Source: Mucilaginibacter polytrichastri
GTDB lineage: Bacteria > Bacteroidota > Bacteroidia > Sphingobacteriales > Sphingobacteriaceae
DNA: 64,000 nt
Direction of reading: 5' to 3'
Assembly: GCF_001911425.1 (NCBI RefSeq)
Contig: NZ_MPPL01000001.1
Span: 686,787 to 750,786, forward strand
Of this stretch, positions 9,236-20,328 are shown piece by piece; position 1 is the stretch's first letter; each line of letters begins with the position of its first letter. The notes below the pieces were generated by a model that worked only from the letters and a program-made list of their open reading frames with translations, made no database searches and was not told the DNA's origin. Both the position numbers and the translations under genes were made by a program.

Positions 9236-11521
9236 ATGACTAAAAATCTACCATATATATTTTTGTTGGCTATTGTGTTAAACGCATGCAGTAATACTAA
9301 ATACTTACCCAAAGGCGAGAAACTATATACCGGCGGGCAGGTTAAAATTGTTAATAAGGATATCAAAAAGAATGATTCGAAAGCGCTGATTACAGAGTTA
9401 GAAGCCCTGCTGCGCCCTAAACCCAATGGCGCTATTTTAGGCTTACGGCCAAAATTGTATTTATGGAATATTACCCAAACCACCAAAACTAAAGGCATTA
9501 GGGCCTGGCTGCACAGAAAAGGCGAACCGCCTGTATTTGTAAGTGATGTAGACCTGGATAAAAGCAGCCAGATACTAACCAATCGCCTGCAAAACATAAG
9601 TTATTTCCAGGCGCAGGTAAATGGTGATACCGTAAGCAAAGGCCGCACAGCCAAGGCAGTTTTTACAGCAGCTACCGGCCCGGCTTATAAAATAAGGAAA
9701 GTGATTTTCCCTACAAGTACCGAGGGCGTAGATACTGCGGTTGCAGGTACTGCTAAAGAATCTCTGCTTAAGGTAGGCGACAAGTATGATTTGGATGTAA
9801 TTAAAAACGAGCGACTGCGTATTGATGCCCGGTTAAAGGAAAAAGGTTTTTTTTACTTTGCACCGGAGGATATTAAACTGCGGGTTGATAGTACCATTGA
9901 AGGCCACCAGGTTGATATGTTTGTAAAGGTTAAAGAAGAAACCCCACAACTAGCCAGAACTATTTACACCATCAGAAATATTTATGTTTACCCTAACTAC
10001 ACTTTGCGTGATACGGCTTTAAAACTCGATTCGGCCAAAAAATACCGTTGGTACTATATGGTACAGGGCAAGCGCGAAACGGTTAAGCCATGGCTGTTTA
10101 AAAACACAGTATTGCTGCAACCCGGCGAAGTATATAACCGTACCGACCATACCAAATCATTAAACCGTTTTATTGAACTGGGGCCGTTTAAGTTTGTTAA
10201 GAACCGTTTTGAGGATGTAACTCCGGATTCGCCCTTGCTGGATGTGTATTACCAGTTAACCCCATATCCTAAAAAATCTATTCAGTTTGATTTGTTGGGT
10301 CGAACCACTTCGGCTAGCTATAATGGTGTACAAGCCAGTATAAGCTGGAAAAACCGGAATACTTTTAAAGCCGGCGAGCTGTTAACCGTTACTGCATTAG
10401 GTAGTACGGATGGGCAGGTAGGGCAATCAAACGGTGGTTATGCGGTATCGCAGATTGGTGTACAAACCTCTTTAAGCTGGCCGCGCTTTGTGAGCCCGTT
10501 TAACTTTAAAGCAGATAATGCCTATATACCGCACACTACGTTAACCCTGGGAGGATCATTGGTTATCCGTAGTCAATTGTATACTTTAGATTCGTACAAT
10601 GGCGCATTCGGTTACCAGTGGAAACAAGACCAGTACCGCCAGCATGCCCTTAATTTACTGGAGATAACTTATATACATCCGCGCAGTGTAACTGCATTGT
10701 ATCAGGATAGTATTAAAAATACAGGAAACCCGACATTAGCACACGTAATTGCCCCGCAATTTACCTGGGGCCCAAGCTATAGCTTTACTTACGATAATAC
10801 GGTTGATGCCTATCGTACCAATACATTTTTATATTCGGGAAAGATAAGTTTATCTAATAATATTTATGGTTTGATAAGAGGGGCAAACGTAAAAAGCGGT
10901 GATACTACTAAGTTATTCGGCCTGCCATTCAATCAATATATTAAACTCGAGAATGAGGTCAGGTATTTTCATAAACTCGGGCCAAACAGCAAGATTGCGG
11001 CACGCCTGTCTACCGGCTTTGGTTTAGCCTATGGTAATTCAACTAACCTACCATATAGCCAGCAATTTTATGCAGGAGGGGCCAATAGTTTAAGGGGCTT
11101 CAGGGCGAGATCTGTAGGCCCAGGTACTGTAGATCCTTATTATTTTGTTGGTACTAAAGGTTTCTTGCCAGATGAGTCAGGTGATATTAAACTTGAGGCT
11201 AATGTGGAGTACCGGGCTAAGCTTTTCAGTATTGTTAACGGAGCTTTGTTTGTAGACGCAGGCAACGTTTGGAATCTCAATCACCAGCAATTAACAGGAA
11301 CAGACGGAACAGCCACACCTGGCGAGGATACTTTCGGCAAAAACTTTTACAAGCAGTTAGCCGCAGATATTGGTTTTGGTTTACGGTTTGATGTAACCAT
11401 TCTTGTTATCCGTACCGATTATGGTATACCTATACTTAGGCCTTGGCAGCCGGGTAGTAACTGGGTTACCCCAAAACTGGGTAATGGGATCTTTAACTTA
11501 GCTATTGGTTATCCTTTTTAA
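9236..11521 (+). CDS. tamL: TamL: lipoprotein BamA/TamA-family outer-membrane protein
   Basis: Outer-membrane Omp85-superfamily protein, 761 residues. The N terminus is a lipoprotein signal (FLLAIVLNACSNTKYLP, lipobox LNAC), which separates Bacteroidota TamL from classical TamA. POTRA-like periplasmic domains fill about residues 40-330. The C-terminal half is a 16-strand barrel (surface antigen D15 type) carrying the GGANSLRGFRARSVGPG motif near residue 615-630, the equivalent of the conserved lid-lock/VRGF region. It starts 3 nt after the tamB stop, consistent with a co-expressed TamB-TamL complex. The molecular function of the pair in Bacteroidota is inferred from the family. Confidence 0.92.
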   Translation: MTKNLPYIFLLAIVLNACSNTKYLPKGEKLYTGGQVKIVNKDIKKNDSKALITELEALLRPKPNGAILGLRPKLYLWNITQTTKTKGIRAWLHRKGEPPVFVSDVDLDKSSQILTNRLQNISYFQAQVNGDTVSKGRTAKAVFTAATGPAYKIRKVIFPTSTEGVDTAVAGTAKESLLKVGDKYDLDVIKNERLRIDARLKEKGFFYFAPEDIKLRVDSTIEGHQVDMFVKVKEETPQLARTIYTIRNIYVYPNYTLRDTALKLDSAKKYRWYYMVQGKRETVKPWLFKNTVLLQPGEVYNRTDHTKSLNRFIELGPFKFVKNRFEDVTPDSPLLDVYYQLTPYPKKSIQFDLLGRTTSASYNGVQASISWKNRNTFKAGELLTVTALGSTDGQVGQSNGGYAVSQIGVQTSLSWPRFVSPFNFKADNAYIPHTTLTLGGSLVIRSQLYTLDSYNGAFGYQWKQDQYRQHALNLLEITYIHPRSVTALYQDSIKNTGNPTLAHVIAPQFTWGPSYSFTYDNTVDAYRTNTFLYSGKISLSNNIYGLIRGANVKSGDTTKLFGLPFNQYIKLENEVRYFHKLGPNSKIAARLSTGFGLAYGNSTNLPYSQQFYAGGANSLRGFRARSVGPGTVDPYYFVGTKGFLPDESGDIKLEANVEYRAKLFSIVNGALFVDAGNVWNLNHQQLTGTDGTATPGEDTFGKNFYKQLAADIGFGLRFDVTILVIRTDYGIPILRPWQPGSNWVTPKLGNGIFNLAIGYPF

Positions 11522-11610
11522 TTTTAAGCAAAGCAGTATAATGGCATAATAGTACGCGATAGCATTATATCTCCAACATACTATTCTGCTTAAAAGATTG
11601 TGCTGTAAAT

Positions 11611-11647
11611 AAAAACATCCCGCCTCAGTTAAAGGCGGGATGTTTTT
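11611..11647. terminator. Strong bidirectional intrinsic terminator
   Basis: A perfect 15-bp stem (AAAAACATCCCGCCT / AGGCGGGATGTTTTT) with a 7-nt loop lies between the convergent tamL and monooxygenase genes. Both strands end in a U-run, so it can serve both. Confidence 0.93.
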
Positions 11648-11649
11648 AT

Positions 11650-11940
11650 TTAACCAATGCGTTGGGTTTTATGAAGCACAGGCGCCTCTTCCAGTAATGG
11701 GCCAACTTGCTGGCCGAATTGCTGGTAATGTGGCTGTTGAGTATGTAGTTCTAATCCGGCTGCATCTTGCCAGGTTTCGTGGAAAATAAACTGGTTTTCG
11801 TTTTCGATATCCTGGTATAATTCGTATTGCAGGCATGCTTCTTCTTTTAAAGAAGCAGCAACCAAATCCAGTAATAACGGTTTTACTTGTGCGGCTTCGC
11901 CGGCTTTACATTTCAATAATGCTGTTAGGTAGATGCTCAT
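11650..11940 (-). CDS. Antibiotic biosynthesis monooxygenase (ABM)-family protein
   Basis: A 96-residue dimeric alpha/beta ferredoxin-like fold protein of the ABM/quinol monooxygenase family (YgiN-like). The start MSIYLTALLKCKAG and the conserved C-terminal pattern ENQFIFHETWQDAAGLELHTQQPHYQ (the W and H..P positions typical of the family) support this. A frame extension to 12021 exists, but the first family-like residues begin at the ATG at 11940. Members act on quinones, haem or polyketides without cofactors, or have no known reaction; the substrate here cannot be told. It is a stand-alone gene between terminators. Confidence 0.8.
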   Translation of the reverse strand: MSIYLTALLKCKAGEAAQVKPLLLDLVAASLKEEACLQYELYQDIENENQFIFHETWQDAAGLELHTQQPHYQQFGQQVGPLLEEAPVLHKTQRIG

Positions 11941-12114
11941 GTTGATTTGTATTGATAATAATTTATTCAGATGATTGCAGTAGCGCCCCATCAGGCCGTC
12001 AATATCCGGATTTTTCATCACATCATGAAAATGGATGTGTATTCATAAAATTAGTTTCAGTATAAATCTGATAATGCAGGAAACATTTAAGAAGTAGATG
12101 GTGAACACCTCTTT

Positions 12115-14412
12115 TTAGCATATAAGCGGGATAGTAAAAGTAAATTCGGTGCCAACGCTAGGTTTGCTTGTTACCCATATTTCTCCGTGGCACCTTTCAA
12201 TTAAATCTTTACAGAACAGCAGGCCCATGCCCGTGCCCGATTCATTATTGGTGCCGTTTTTACTCTCTACTTTGCTTTTAAACAACTTGTTTAACTGATC
12301 GGCCGACATGCCCACGCCTGTATCTGTAACCTTTACAATGATTTTCTGCGCCGCTTCATCCTGCTGTATAGAAATCTGTATGCTATCATCATAGTCAGAA
12401 AACTTAATAGCATTGGTTATTAAATTGCGTACCACAATACGGATAGAATTAGGGTCGGCATTTGCAGTTAGTCCTTGTGGTATTTTGGTGCTATAGCGGA
12501 TGCCTTTTAAGCCGGCTTCTGCTTCATAACTGTCTGCCTCATTTTGCACCAGTTCAGATACAGAAAAGGTTTTAACCGATGTATCGAAACTTTCCATTTG
12601 GCTGTTGATCCAGAAAAGGAGGGTATCCAGAAAATCTGACGTATACTCCAGTTTTTTCAATACATTGGGTATCATCGCTACCATTTCCTGGTGCGTAATA
12701 GTTTCATCTTGCAACAGCCCAAATAAGCCGCGTAAAGTACTTAGGGGTGCACGAAGATCATGGGCAAGTATGGAGATAAGGCGGTCTTTTAAATTATTAA
12801 GATCGTGAAGCTTTTTAGCTTGTTCATCCAGGTCGGTTTTTTGGTTTAATACCTCATGGTTTTTATGCTCAAGCATTACGTTAATATTTTGCTGCTGGCG
12901 TTTCTCCCGGTAATAAATACCTGTAATGAGTAACATGGCTAAAATAATTACCACAAATATCAAATTTATTAACCGTTGGTTATGGGCCTTTTGCTGGTAA
13001 ATAAGGTCTTTTTCGTGCTGCTGCTGTTTAAGCTGGCGTTCTTTTAAAGCAAAGGTAAGTTCAAAATTATAGGTTGTTGATTTTTCAATACTTTCATTAC
13101 TCTTTAGCTGATCTTTAAAATTGATATACAGTTTTAAAAACTGATAAGCGCTGGCTTCTTTACCCAGGCCGGCTAAAGCTTTACTGAGTTGTAAAGCAGC
13201 ATTGGCTTTTATAGATAAATTACCCAGTTTAATTGAAAGCTGCCGCCCCTGCAATGCATTTTTATAGGCACTCTTATAATTTTTTTGTTGATTGTATACG
13301 TTTGCTAAACCTATTAATGCATAGGCCTGATTATAAACTATCTTATATTTTTTAGCTATTTGCAACGAAGTATCAATATAGCTAATCGCATTTTTATAGT
13401 CATTTTTGGCAGCATAGCATAAACCAAGGTCTGTATAAACCGAACTTAAGCCATCCTTATCATTTTGTTTCTTTACAATGTAATTGGCTTTGTTTAGGTA
13501 GATAATGGCACTATCGAGGTTGTTTTGAGCTAACAATATTTCGCCTATGTTTTGGTTGATAGTACCAAGTGCCTGTGTATTATCTGTTCCATTAAGAATT
13601 TCGAGCGCTTTTTTAAAATGATTAAGCGCGTTGGGGTAAACCTCCATGTTTTGTAAAACAGCCCCGATATTATTGTACAAATTGCCCGAAAGTAACGTAT
13701 AGTGGTTTTTAATAGCAATAAACAAGGCTTTGTAATAATAGTCGAGCGATTTTGATAGTTCTCCCTTACTGAAGTAAACATTGCCCATATTTTTATACAG
13801 GTTTGTTTGCATCCATTCATCATTCCCCGCCTGATTATTAATGTCAATCGCCAGGTCCAGGTATTTTATTGCCAGGGTATAATCGGCCAGTAGGGTATAC
13901 ATGGCCCCGAAATACTCATAGCAGGTAGCTATACCTTTCTTATCGCCCAGTTTTTTGAATAGAGTAACTGCTTCGGTAAGCTCGCGCTGTGCCTTTGCCG
14001 ATTTACCTTTAAAATAATCTACACGCCCGGTTTGCAGCAGGCCATTAGCCAAACCGGCATCAAAGTGTATTTTACGTGATAAATCAACACCTTTTTGTCC
14101 ATAATAAAAAGCGCTGTCTGGGTTAGATTGGAAGTATGCGGCAGCCAGTATATTGTATCTGTTAACATTTATTGTATCGGCACTGGTTTTACTGCCGGCT
14201 TGTTTCAGTATTTGCTTTAAGCTATCAACATTACTATTGCCTGTAGCTGCAGTACACGTAAGGCATAGGCATAAAAAAAGTAACGTTAAAGTAAATTTCA
14301 ATGGCTGATATTTTAACAAGTAAGGGCTAAAGGCTTCATTATGAAGTAAATTCTTAATGTTAATATTACAAAAAAACACGCAATAGTGTTTTATTATTGG
14401 CAAATAATGCAA
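12115..14412 (-). CDS. TPR-repeat sensor histidine kinase
   Basis: Membrane sensor kinase of 765 residues. An N-terminal hydrophobic segment (about 38-56, probable export signal) is followed by about ten tetratricopeptide repeats (residues ~60-440), one transmembrane helix (LINLIFVVIILAMLLITGIYY, ~475-500), a short coiled coil, a HisKA domain with the phospho-acceptor H-box LAHDLRAPLSTLRG, and a HATPase_c domain with N-box NLITNAIKFS, G1 DTGVGM and G2 GTGMGLLFC. The periplasmic TPR array probably senses protein or peptide partners. No response regulator is adjacent, so it is an orphan kinase. The exact start is uncertain: the ATG at 14412 gives an atypically long segment before the signal, and an in-frame TTG near 14321 is possible. 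Confidence 0.87.
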   Translation of the reverse strand: MHYLPIIKHYCVFFCNINIKNLLHNEAFSPYLLKYQPLKFTLTLLFLCLCLTCTAATGNSNVDSLKQILKQAGSKTSADTINVNRYNILAAAYFQSNPDSAFYYGQKGVDLSRKIHFDAGLANGLLQTGRVDYFKGKSAKAQRELTEAVTLFKKLGDKKGIATCYEYFGAMYTLLADYTLAIKYLDLAIDINNQAGNDEWMQTNLYKNMGNVYFSKGELSKSLDYYYKALFIAIKNHYTLLSGNLYNNIGAVLQNMEVYPNALNHFKKALEILNGTDNTQALGTINQNIGEILLAQNNLDSAIIYLNKANYIVKKQNDKDGLSSVYTDLGLCYAAKNDYKNAISYIDTSLQIAKKYKIVYNQAYALIGLANVYNQQKNYKSAYKNALQGRQLSIKLGNLSIKANAALQLSKALAGLGKEASAYQFLKLYINFKDQLKSNESIEKSTTYNFELTFALKERQLKQQQHEKDLIYQQKAHNQRLINLIFVVIILAMLLITGIYYREKRQQQNINVMLEHKNHEVLNQKTDLDEQAKKLHDLNNLKDRLISILAHDLRAPLSTLRGLFGLLQDETITHQEMVAMIPNVLKKLEYTSDFLDTLLFWINSQMESFDTSVKTFSVSELVQNEADSYEAEAGLKGIRYSTKIPQGLTANADPNSIRIVVRNLITNAIKFSDYDDSIQISIQQDEAAQKIIVKVTDTGVGMSADQLNKLFKSKVESKNGTNNESGTGMGLLFCKDLIERCHGEIWVTSKPSVGTEFTFTIPLIC

Positions 14413-14503
14413 ATAGATTTCGCCGCATTACACTTTATGTTATTATTAATTAAATCATATACGTAAAATTTGATGTAAGATTTATAAAAAAAGTATATAA
14501 ACC

Positions 14504-14533
14504 AGAAAAGCCTTCTGTTATGAAGGCTTTTCT
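14504..14533 (-). terminator. Intrinsic terminator of gyrB
   Basis: Perfect 12-bp stem AGAAAAGCCTTC / GAAGGCTTTTCT with a 6-nt loop, 40 nt past the gyrB stop on the minus strand. The stem itself ends in a T-rich run on either strand. Confidence 0.85.
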
Positions 14534-14574
14534 ATCAATGCCGCTAATTTAAACGGCAGTTATATGTGTTTTAA

Positions 14575-16536
<1,962 letters not shown>

Positions 16537-16555
16537 TTAATATTAAAATAACTAA

Positions 16556-16563
16556 CAAAAATA
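16556..16563 (-). promoter_or_regulatory. Candidate -7 promoter box for gyrB
   Basis: Minus-strand TATTTTTG matches TAnnTTTG and lies 22 nt before the gyrB ATG. No clear -33 element was seen. Confidence 0.4.
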
Positions 16564-16653
16564 CAAAAAAATGCCCATATTAAGGCAGGCGTGTGGATAA
16601 AAAGCGTGCGCGAATAAGCATTTTGAATGATTAGGATAATTAGATTGAAATTT

Positions 16654-16661
16654 TATCTTTG
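16654..16661 (+). promoter_or_regulatory. Candidate -7 box for the Skp-like lipoprotein gene
   Basis: TATCTTTG matches TAnnTTTG, 24 nt upstream of the ATG at 16686. This favours that ATG over an in-frame TTG at 16659 that lies inside the box. Confidence 0.45.
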
Positions 16662-16685
16662 TCGGTAAAATTTTATAAACGTAGA

Positions 16686-17297
16686 ATGAAAAAAATGGGT
16701 TCGGTTTTTACAAAACTTACTTTAGGTGTTATACTGGCAACTGCGGTTGTTGCCTGTAACCAAAACAAAACTGCCGATAAGGCAACTGCTTCTGTTACTC
16801 CGGCATCATCTGGTACAACTGCAACAGCAAAATCTGAGATTGTGTACATTAATCAAGATACCTTGCTTAGTAAATATGCTTATGTAAAAGACATGACCGG
16901 CCGTTTAGAAACCAAAGGCAAAGCAGCACAAACAGACCTGCAATCAAAAGGTCAGGCTTTTCAGCGTGAGGTTGCCGAGTATCAGAAAAACCAAGGTACC
17001 ATGGCTGCAGATGCACGCCAGGCTACTGAGCAACGTTTACAACGTAAACAACAAGAGTTGCAGGCTTACCAGCAAAATGCAGGTGCGCAAGTACAGAATG
17101 ACCAGGCTGCTGAGCAAGCTAAACTTTACGAAAAAATCTCTGATTTTGTAAAGCAATATGCTAAAGACAAAGGCTACAAAATGGTACTTACTTACCAAAA
17201 AGGTAATGCTAACATGCTGTATGGCGATGCAAGCCTTGACATTACTGCCGACATTTTGAAAGGCCTTAACGATGCTTACGCTAAAGACAAAAAATAA
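16686..17297 (+). CDS. OmpH/Skp-family periplasmic chaperone, lipoprotein form
   Basis: A 203-residue exported protein with a lipoprotein signal (GVILATAVVACNQNK, lipobox VVAC), a low-complexity Ala/Thr linker, then an OmpH domain. The domain opens with the typical strand IVYINQDTLLSKY, continues with a long Gln/Lys/Ala-rich coiled coil (~60-140) and closes with a KGYKMVLTYQKGNANMLYGD strand pair. Skp-type proteins bind unfolded outer-membrane proteins in the periplasm. Here the protein should be tethered to a membrane by its lipidated Cys. A second ompH gene starts at 63650 next to bamA. I chose the ATG at 16686 because it directly precedes the signal peptide. Confidence 0.85.
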   Translation: MKKMGSVFTKLTLGVILATAVVACNQNKTADKATASVTPASSGTTATAKSEIVYINQDTLLSKYAYVKDMTGRLETKGKAAQTDLQSKGQAFQREVAEYQKNQGTMAADARQATEQRLQRKQQELQAYQQNAGAQVQNDQAAEQAKLYEKISDFVKQYAKDKGYKMVLTYQKGNANMLYGDASLDITADILKGLNDAYAKDKK

Positions 17298-17612
17298 TCT
17301 AAAATCATAATTGGTGGTCTCTAAATTAGGCTGACTATTTTTGATTACATAAACATTAAAAAAAAGCTCAAACATCTATTAAAGGTGTCTGGGCTTTTTT
17401 TGTGCTTTTTATGTACTAACGATTAAGATTGAGACAGCAATTTATTTTGTTTATGCTGCTTGCTCTGCTTGCCCGGCATATTCAAAAAGTTTTTAAGTTT
17501 AAATGCCCCATGCCTAATCAAAAAGTATTATAATAGCGATAAAAATCGACAGTAAGGTGTGTTTGCCTGAAAACTGCACCAGGGTATGTTAAGGTTTAAC
17601 TTTTAAAAATTC
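17298..17612. other. Intergenic region of 315 bp
   Basis: It holds the terminator of the Skp-like gene at 17358-17401. Apart from that I see only A/T-rich sequence that presumably contains the promoter of the GH84 gene; no clear TAnnTTTG box or small gene was found. Confidence 0.6.
17358..17401 (+). terminator. Intrinsic terminator after the Skp-like gene
   Basis: An A-run and GCTCAAACATC pair with GGTGTCTGGGC and a T-run (two wobbles, one mismatch), leaving a 7-nt loop and a 7-T tail. It lies about 60 nt past the stop codon. Confidence 0.85.
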
Positions 17613-19577
17613 ATGAATAAATTATTTACTTGTGCAACAGCTTTAGTGCTGAGCGCCGGCACTATTTTCGCCCAGCCGGGGCATCTACTTCAGCAAACGG
17701 ATAACCCGGTATCCGGGTCGGTGGTAACATTACCAATGATATTCCCGGCACCGCAATTGATTGATATTAGCACGGGCGCTATTGTGCTGGGTAAATCGGT
17801 AACGCTGGTAGTGGCACCTGGAACCGATGCCGAAACCGTTGCGCAGTTGCGTATAATATTAACAAAGGCCGGGGTAATTAATATTACAACAGCACAGCAT
17901 TTGCCCTCAATTTTGGACGGCACCTACGTAGTAATTGGCACAGGTAAAGCCGGCTTAATTAACGAAGCTTTAAAACAAAGCGGTACTGCAATAGATACCC
18001 ATACCGAAGGTTACACCATAGTAAGTATAGCCAGGGGGGGCGGCGCACAAATTACACTTGCCGGCCATGATGCTGATGGCTTGTTCCATGCGGTGCAAAC
18101 CTTTCGCCAGTTGGCGCAGCGCCCTTATATCCCGTCGCTTGTGATACAGGATTACCCGGCCATGCCCATTCGTGGTACAATCGAAGGATTTTACGGTGCG
18201 CCATGGTCAATGGAAAACCGTACTAAGCACCTCGACTTTCTGGCCACGGTTAAGGCTAATACCTATGTATACAGCCCTAAAGATGATCCTTATGCCCGTG
18301 ATCGCTGGCGCGAAGATTACCCAAAAGCAACGTTAGCTGAGCTTGGTAAACTGGTAGCAACAGCCCAACGCGACCATATCAACTTTGTATACGCGATATC
18401 GCCCGGCCCAACTATTTGCTTTTCTGATCCGGCTGATCTAAAACAGATAGAACATAAATTTGATGCCCTGCGTTCGATAGGCGTACACAACTTTTATGTA
18501 GCCCTTGATGATATTGAGTATACCAAATGGAACTGCGACCTCGATAAAAAAACTTTTGGCCCGCCCAGTGCGGAAGCTGCCGGCACGGCGCAAGCTAAGT
18601 TTCTTAACGCAGTGCAGGCAAGCCTTAATGCGCATGACCCGGATGCCCGCCCCCTGATTATGGTTCCAACCGAATATTACGACGCTAAAGAAAGCCCTTA
18701 CAAAGCGGCCCTGCGCAAAAACCTCGACCCCAAAATTGTAGTACAATGGACCGGTACCGACGTGGTGCCACCGGCTATTGCCATCACAAATGCGCAAGCG
18801 GCTACAAAAGCTTTTGGGCGCAAAACACTTTTATGGGATAATTACCCGGTTAACGATTATGCGCAAACCGCGGGCCGTTTACTCCTTGCGCCATATACTC
18901 GCCGTGAAGCCGGATTAGCGGCCGAACTGAGCGGAATCTTATCAAACCCAATGAACCAGGAGGCCGCCAGCCGCCCTGCTGTAACAGGTGTTGCTGCCTT
19001 TGGCTGGAATGATAAGGCATATGACGCGAACCTTACCTGGCATTTTGCTGCACGCGAGCTGGCCGGCGGTGATGAACTTACAACGGCTGCGCTACTTACC
19101 TTTTTTGATACACAGCACATGGCTCCAACGTTTGGCAGCCAGCCCTGGCAGGAACAGGCACCCATATTGAAAGCAACGCTGGACGGCGTGCGCGAAGCTG
19201 TTGCGGGCGGCGATGATGTAACCCGCCACCTGGCAATAGCCAGCCTTATAAAATGCGCTAACGAGTTTTCGTCGGCTCCCGACATTATCCGTTCGGGTAC
19301 AGTTGATGCGGCTTTTGCGCAGGAGTCGCGGCCATGGCTTGATGCTATGCAGCTATGGGGACGCGCGCTTGAGTTAACCGCTGCAGGGCTTGATGCAGCC
19401 AGCCGGAATAGTACGGCAGCAGGGCGCTATTTTGCCAGTGCCAAAAAAATGGCCGCCGAGGCTGCTGCAATACAAAGCATAACAGGCGCTACACGTTTTA
19501 ATGGGCCTATTAAGATAGCCGATGGGGTATTGGACAGCTTTGTGGCTGACGCACCAAAACTAATCGACTTCAAATAA
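17613..19577 (+). CDS. GH84-family beta-N-acetylglucosaminidase (O-GlcNAcase/hyaluronidase type)
   Basis: Secreted glycoside hydrolase of 654 residues that would remove beta-linked N-acetylglucosamine. A signal peptide (LFTCATALVLSAGTIFAQ) is followed by a GH20b-like N domain (~35-180), then the GH84 catalytic barrel opening with the signature RGTIEGFYGAPWSMENR near residue 187. The paired catalytic aspartates are seen in FYVALDDIEYTKWN near residue 295. The C-terminal helical region (~470-650) is Ala-rich. GH84 members act on O-GlcNAc, hyaluronan or glycan GlcNAc by substrate-assisted catalysis; the true substrate is not evident. No SusC/D genes are adjacent. Third codon positions look more G/C-rich than in neighbours, but I did not measure this. 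Confidence 0.9.
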   Translation: MNKLFTCATALVLSAGTIFAQPGHLLQQTDNPVSGSVVTLPMIFPAPQLIDISTGAIVLGKSVTLVVAPGTDAETVAQLRIILTKAGVINITTAQHLPSILDGTYVVIGTGKAGLINEALKQSGTAIDTHTEGYTIVSIARGGGAQITLAGHDADGLFHAVQTFRQLAQRPYIPSLVIQDYPAMPIRGTIEGFYGAPWSMENRTKHLDFLATVKANTYVYSPKDDPYARDRWREDYPKATLAELGKLVATAQRDHINFVYAISPGPTICFSDPADLKQIEHKFDALRSIGVHNFYVALDDIEYTKWNCDLDKKTFGPPSAEAAGTAQAKFLNAVQASLNAHDPDARPLIMVPTEYYDAKESPYKAALRKNLDPKIVVQWTGTDVVPPAIAITNAQAATKAFGRKTLLWDNYPVNDYAQTAGRLLLAPYTRREAGLAAELSGILSNPMNQEAASRPAVTGVAAFGWNDKAYDANLTWHFAARELAGGDELTTAALLTFFDTQHMAPTFGSQPWQEQAPILKATLDGVREAVAGGDDVTRHLAIASLIKCANEFSSAPDIIRSGTVDAAFAQESRPWLDAMQLWGRALELTAAGLDAASRNSTAAGRYFASAKKMAAEAAAIQSITGATRFNGPIKIADGVLDSFVADAPKLIDFK

Positions 19578-19630
19578 ATAAAAACGATTTAAAGCCTCGG
19601 CCAAAATTGGGGGCTTTACTTTTAGAGAAT

Positions 19631-20110
19631 ATGGAAACTACACAACACGAAAAATTTATGCAGATGGCTATAGCGCTGTCTGTTAAAAATGTGCAGGAAG
19701 GATTAGGCGGGCCGTTTGGTGCTGTTATAGTTAAAAATGGTGAAGTGGTGGCTGCAAGCGCTAATAAGGTAGTACCCACTAATGACCCAACAGCGCATGC
19801 CGAAGTGTCTGCCATCCGGTTAGCTTGTCAGCAATTAAATACCTTTAATTTAGACGGTTGCGTAATTTATACCAGCTGCGAGCCTTGCCCTATGTGCCTT
19901 GGCGCTATTTACTGGGCGCGTTTGGATAAGATCTACTATGCCAATACCAAGGCTGATGCCGCAGCTGTAGGTTTCGACGATCATTTTATTTATGATGAGC
20001 TGGACCTGCCGATGGCCGAGCGTAAATTGCCCATAGTGCAATTACTGCGTAATGAGGCTTTAAAGGCCTTTAAACAGTGGGAACAGTCAGGCCAGCGTAC
20101 TGATTATTAG
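19631..20110 (+). CDS. guaD: Guanine deaminase (cytidine-deaminase fold)
   Basis: Zinc hydrolase that converts guanine to xanthine in purine salvage or catabolism. The 159-residue protein has the deaminase zinc motif HAEVSAIR (about residue 56) and SCEPCPMCLGAIYWAR (about 83-98). It keeps features seen in Bacillus-type GuaD: GGPFGAVIVKNGE, TNDPTAHAE, and the region DAAAVGFDDHFIYDEL. The related tRNA adenosine deaminase TadA lacks that GFDD..IY segment. The ATG at 19631 starts METTQHEKF; an earlier in-frame start at 19607 adds residues not typical of the family. The last base of the TAG stop is the first base of an intergenic repeat. Confidence 0.85.
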   Translation: METTQHEKFMQMAIALSVKNVQEGLGGPFGAVIVKNGEVVAASANKVVPTNDPTAHAEVSAIRLACQQLNTFNLDGCVIYTSCEPCPMCLGAIYWARLDKIYYANTKADAAAVGFDDHFIYDELDLPMAERKLPIVQLLRNEALKAFKQWEQSGQRTDY

Positions 20111-20193
20111 AATCAGGAATCGAGAACCAAGAATTAAGATAGCCTACTAATTGTTAAGTTTTGTCCCGACTCTTGATTCCCGACTCTCAACTC
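20110..20193. repeat. Paired inverted repeat built from 7-nt words
   Basis: The left arm (20110-20139) reads as successive heptads GAATCAG, GAATCGA, GAACCAA, GAATTAA. The right arm (20164-20193), read on the minus strand, gives GAGTTGA, GAGTCGG, GAATCAA, GAGTCGG. The arms are imperfectly complementary around a 24-nt spacer. The element starts on the last base of the guaD stop codon. A half copy of the same family lies at 34519-34553. Confidence 0.75.
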
Positions 20194-20273
20194 CTTCTCA
20201 GATTGATGATTCTCTTAAAACAGTCAAAAGAAAACATTCTGATAATATAATTGTCACATTGTCATACTTACAG

Positions 20274-20305
20274 TTGTGGCAAGTATTTTGAATAGTATAT
20301 ATTTG
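20274..20305 (+). promoter_or_regulatory. Promoter of trxA
   Basis: TTG at 20274-20276, 21 nt of spacing, and a perfect -7 TATATTTG at 20298-20305, ending 23 nt before the trxA ATG. This is the best two-box Bacteroidota promoter seen in the window. Confidence 0.6.
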
Positions 20306-20328
20306 TTGAATAATTTAATTTAAAAATC

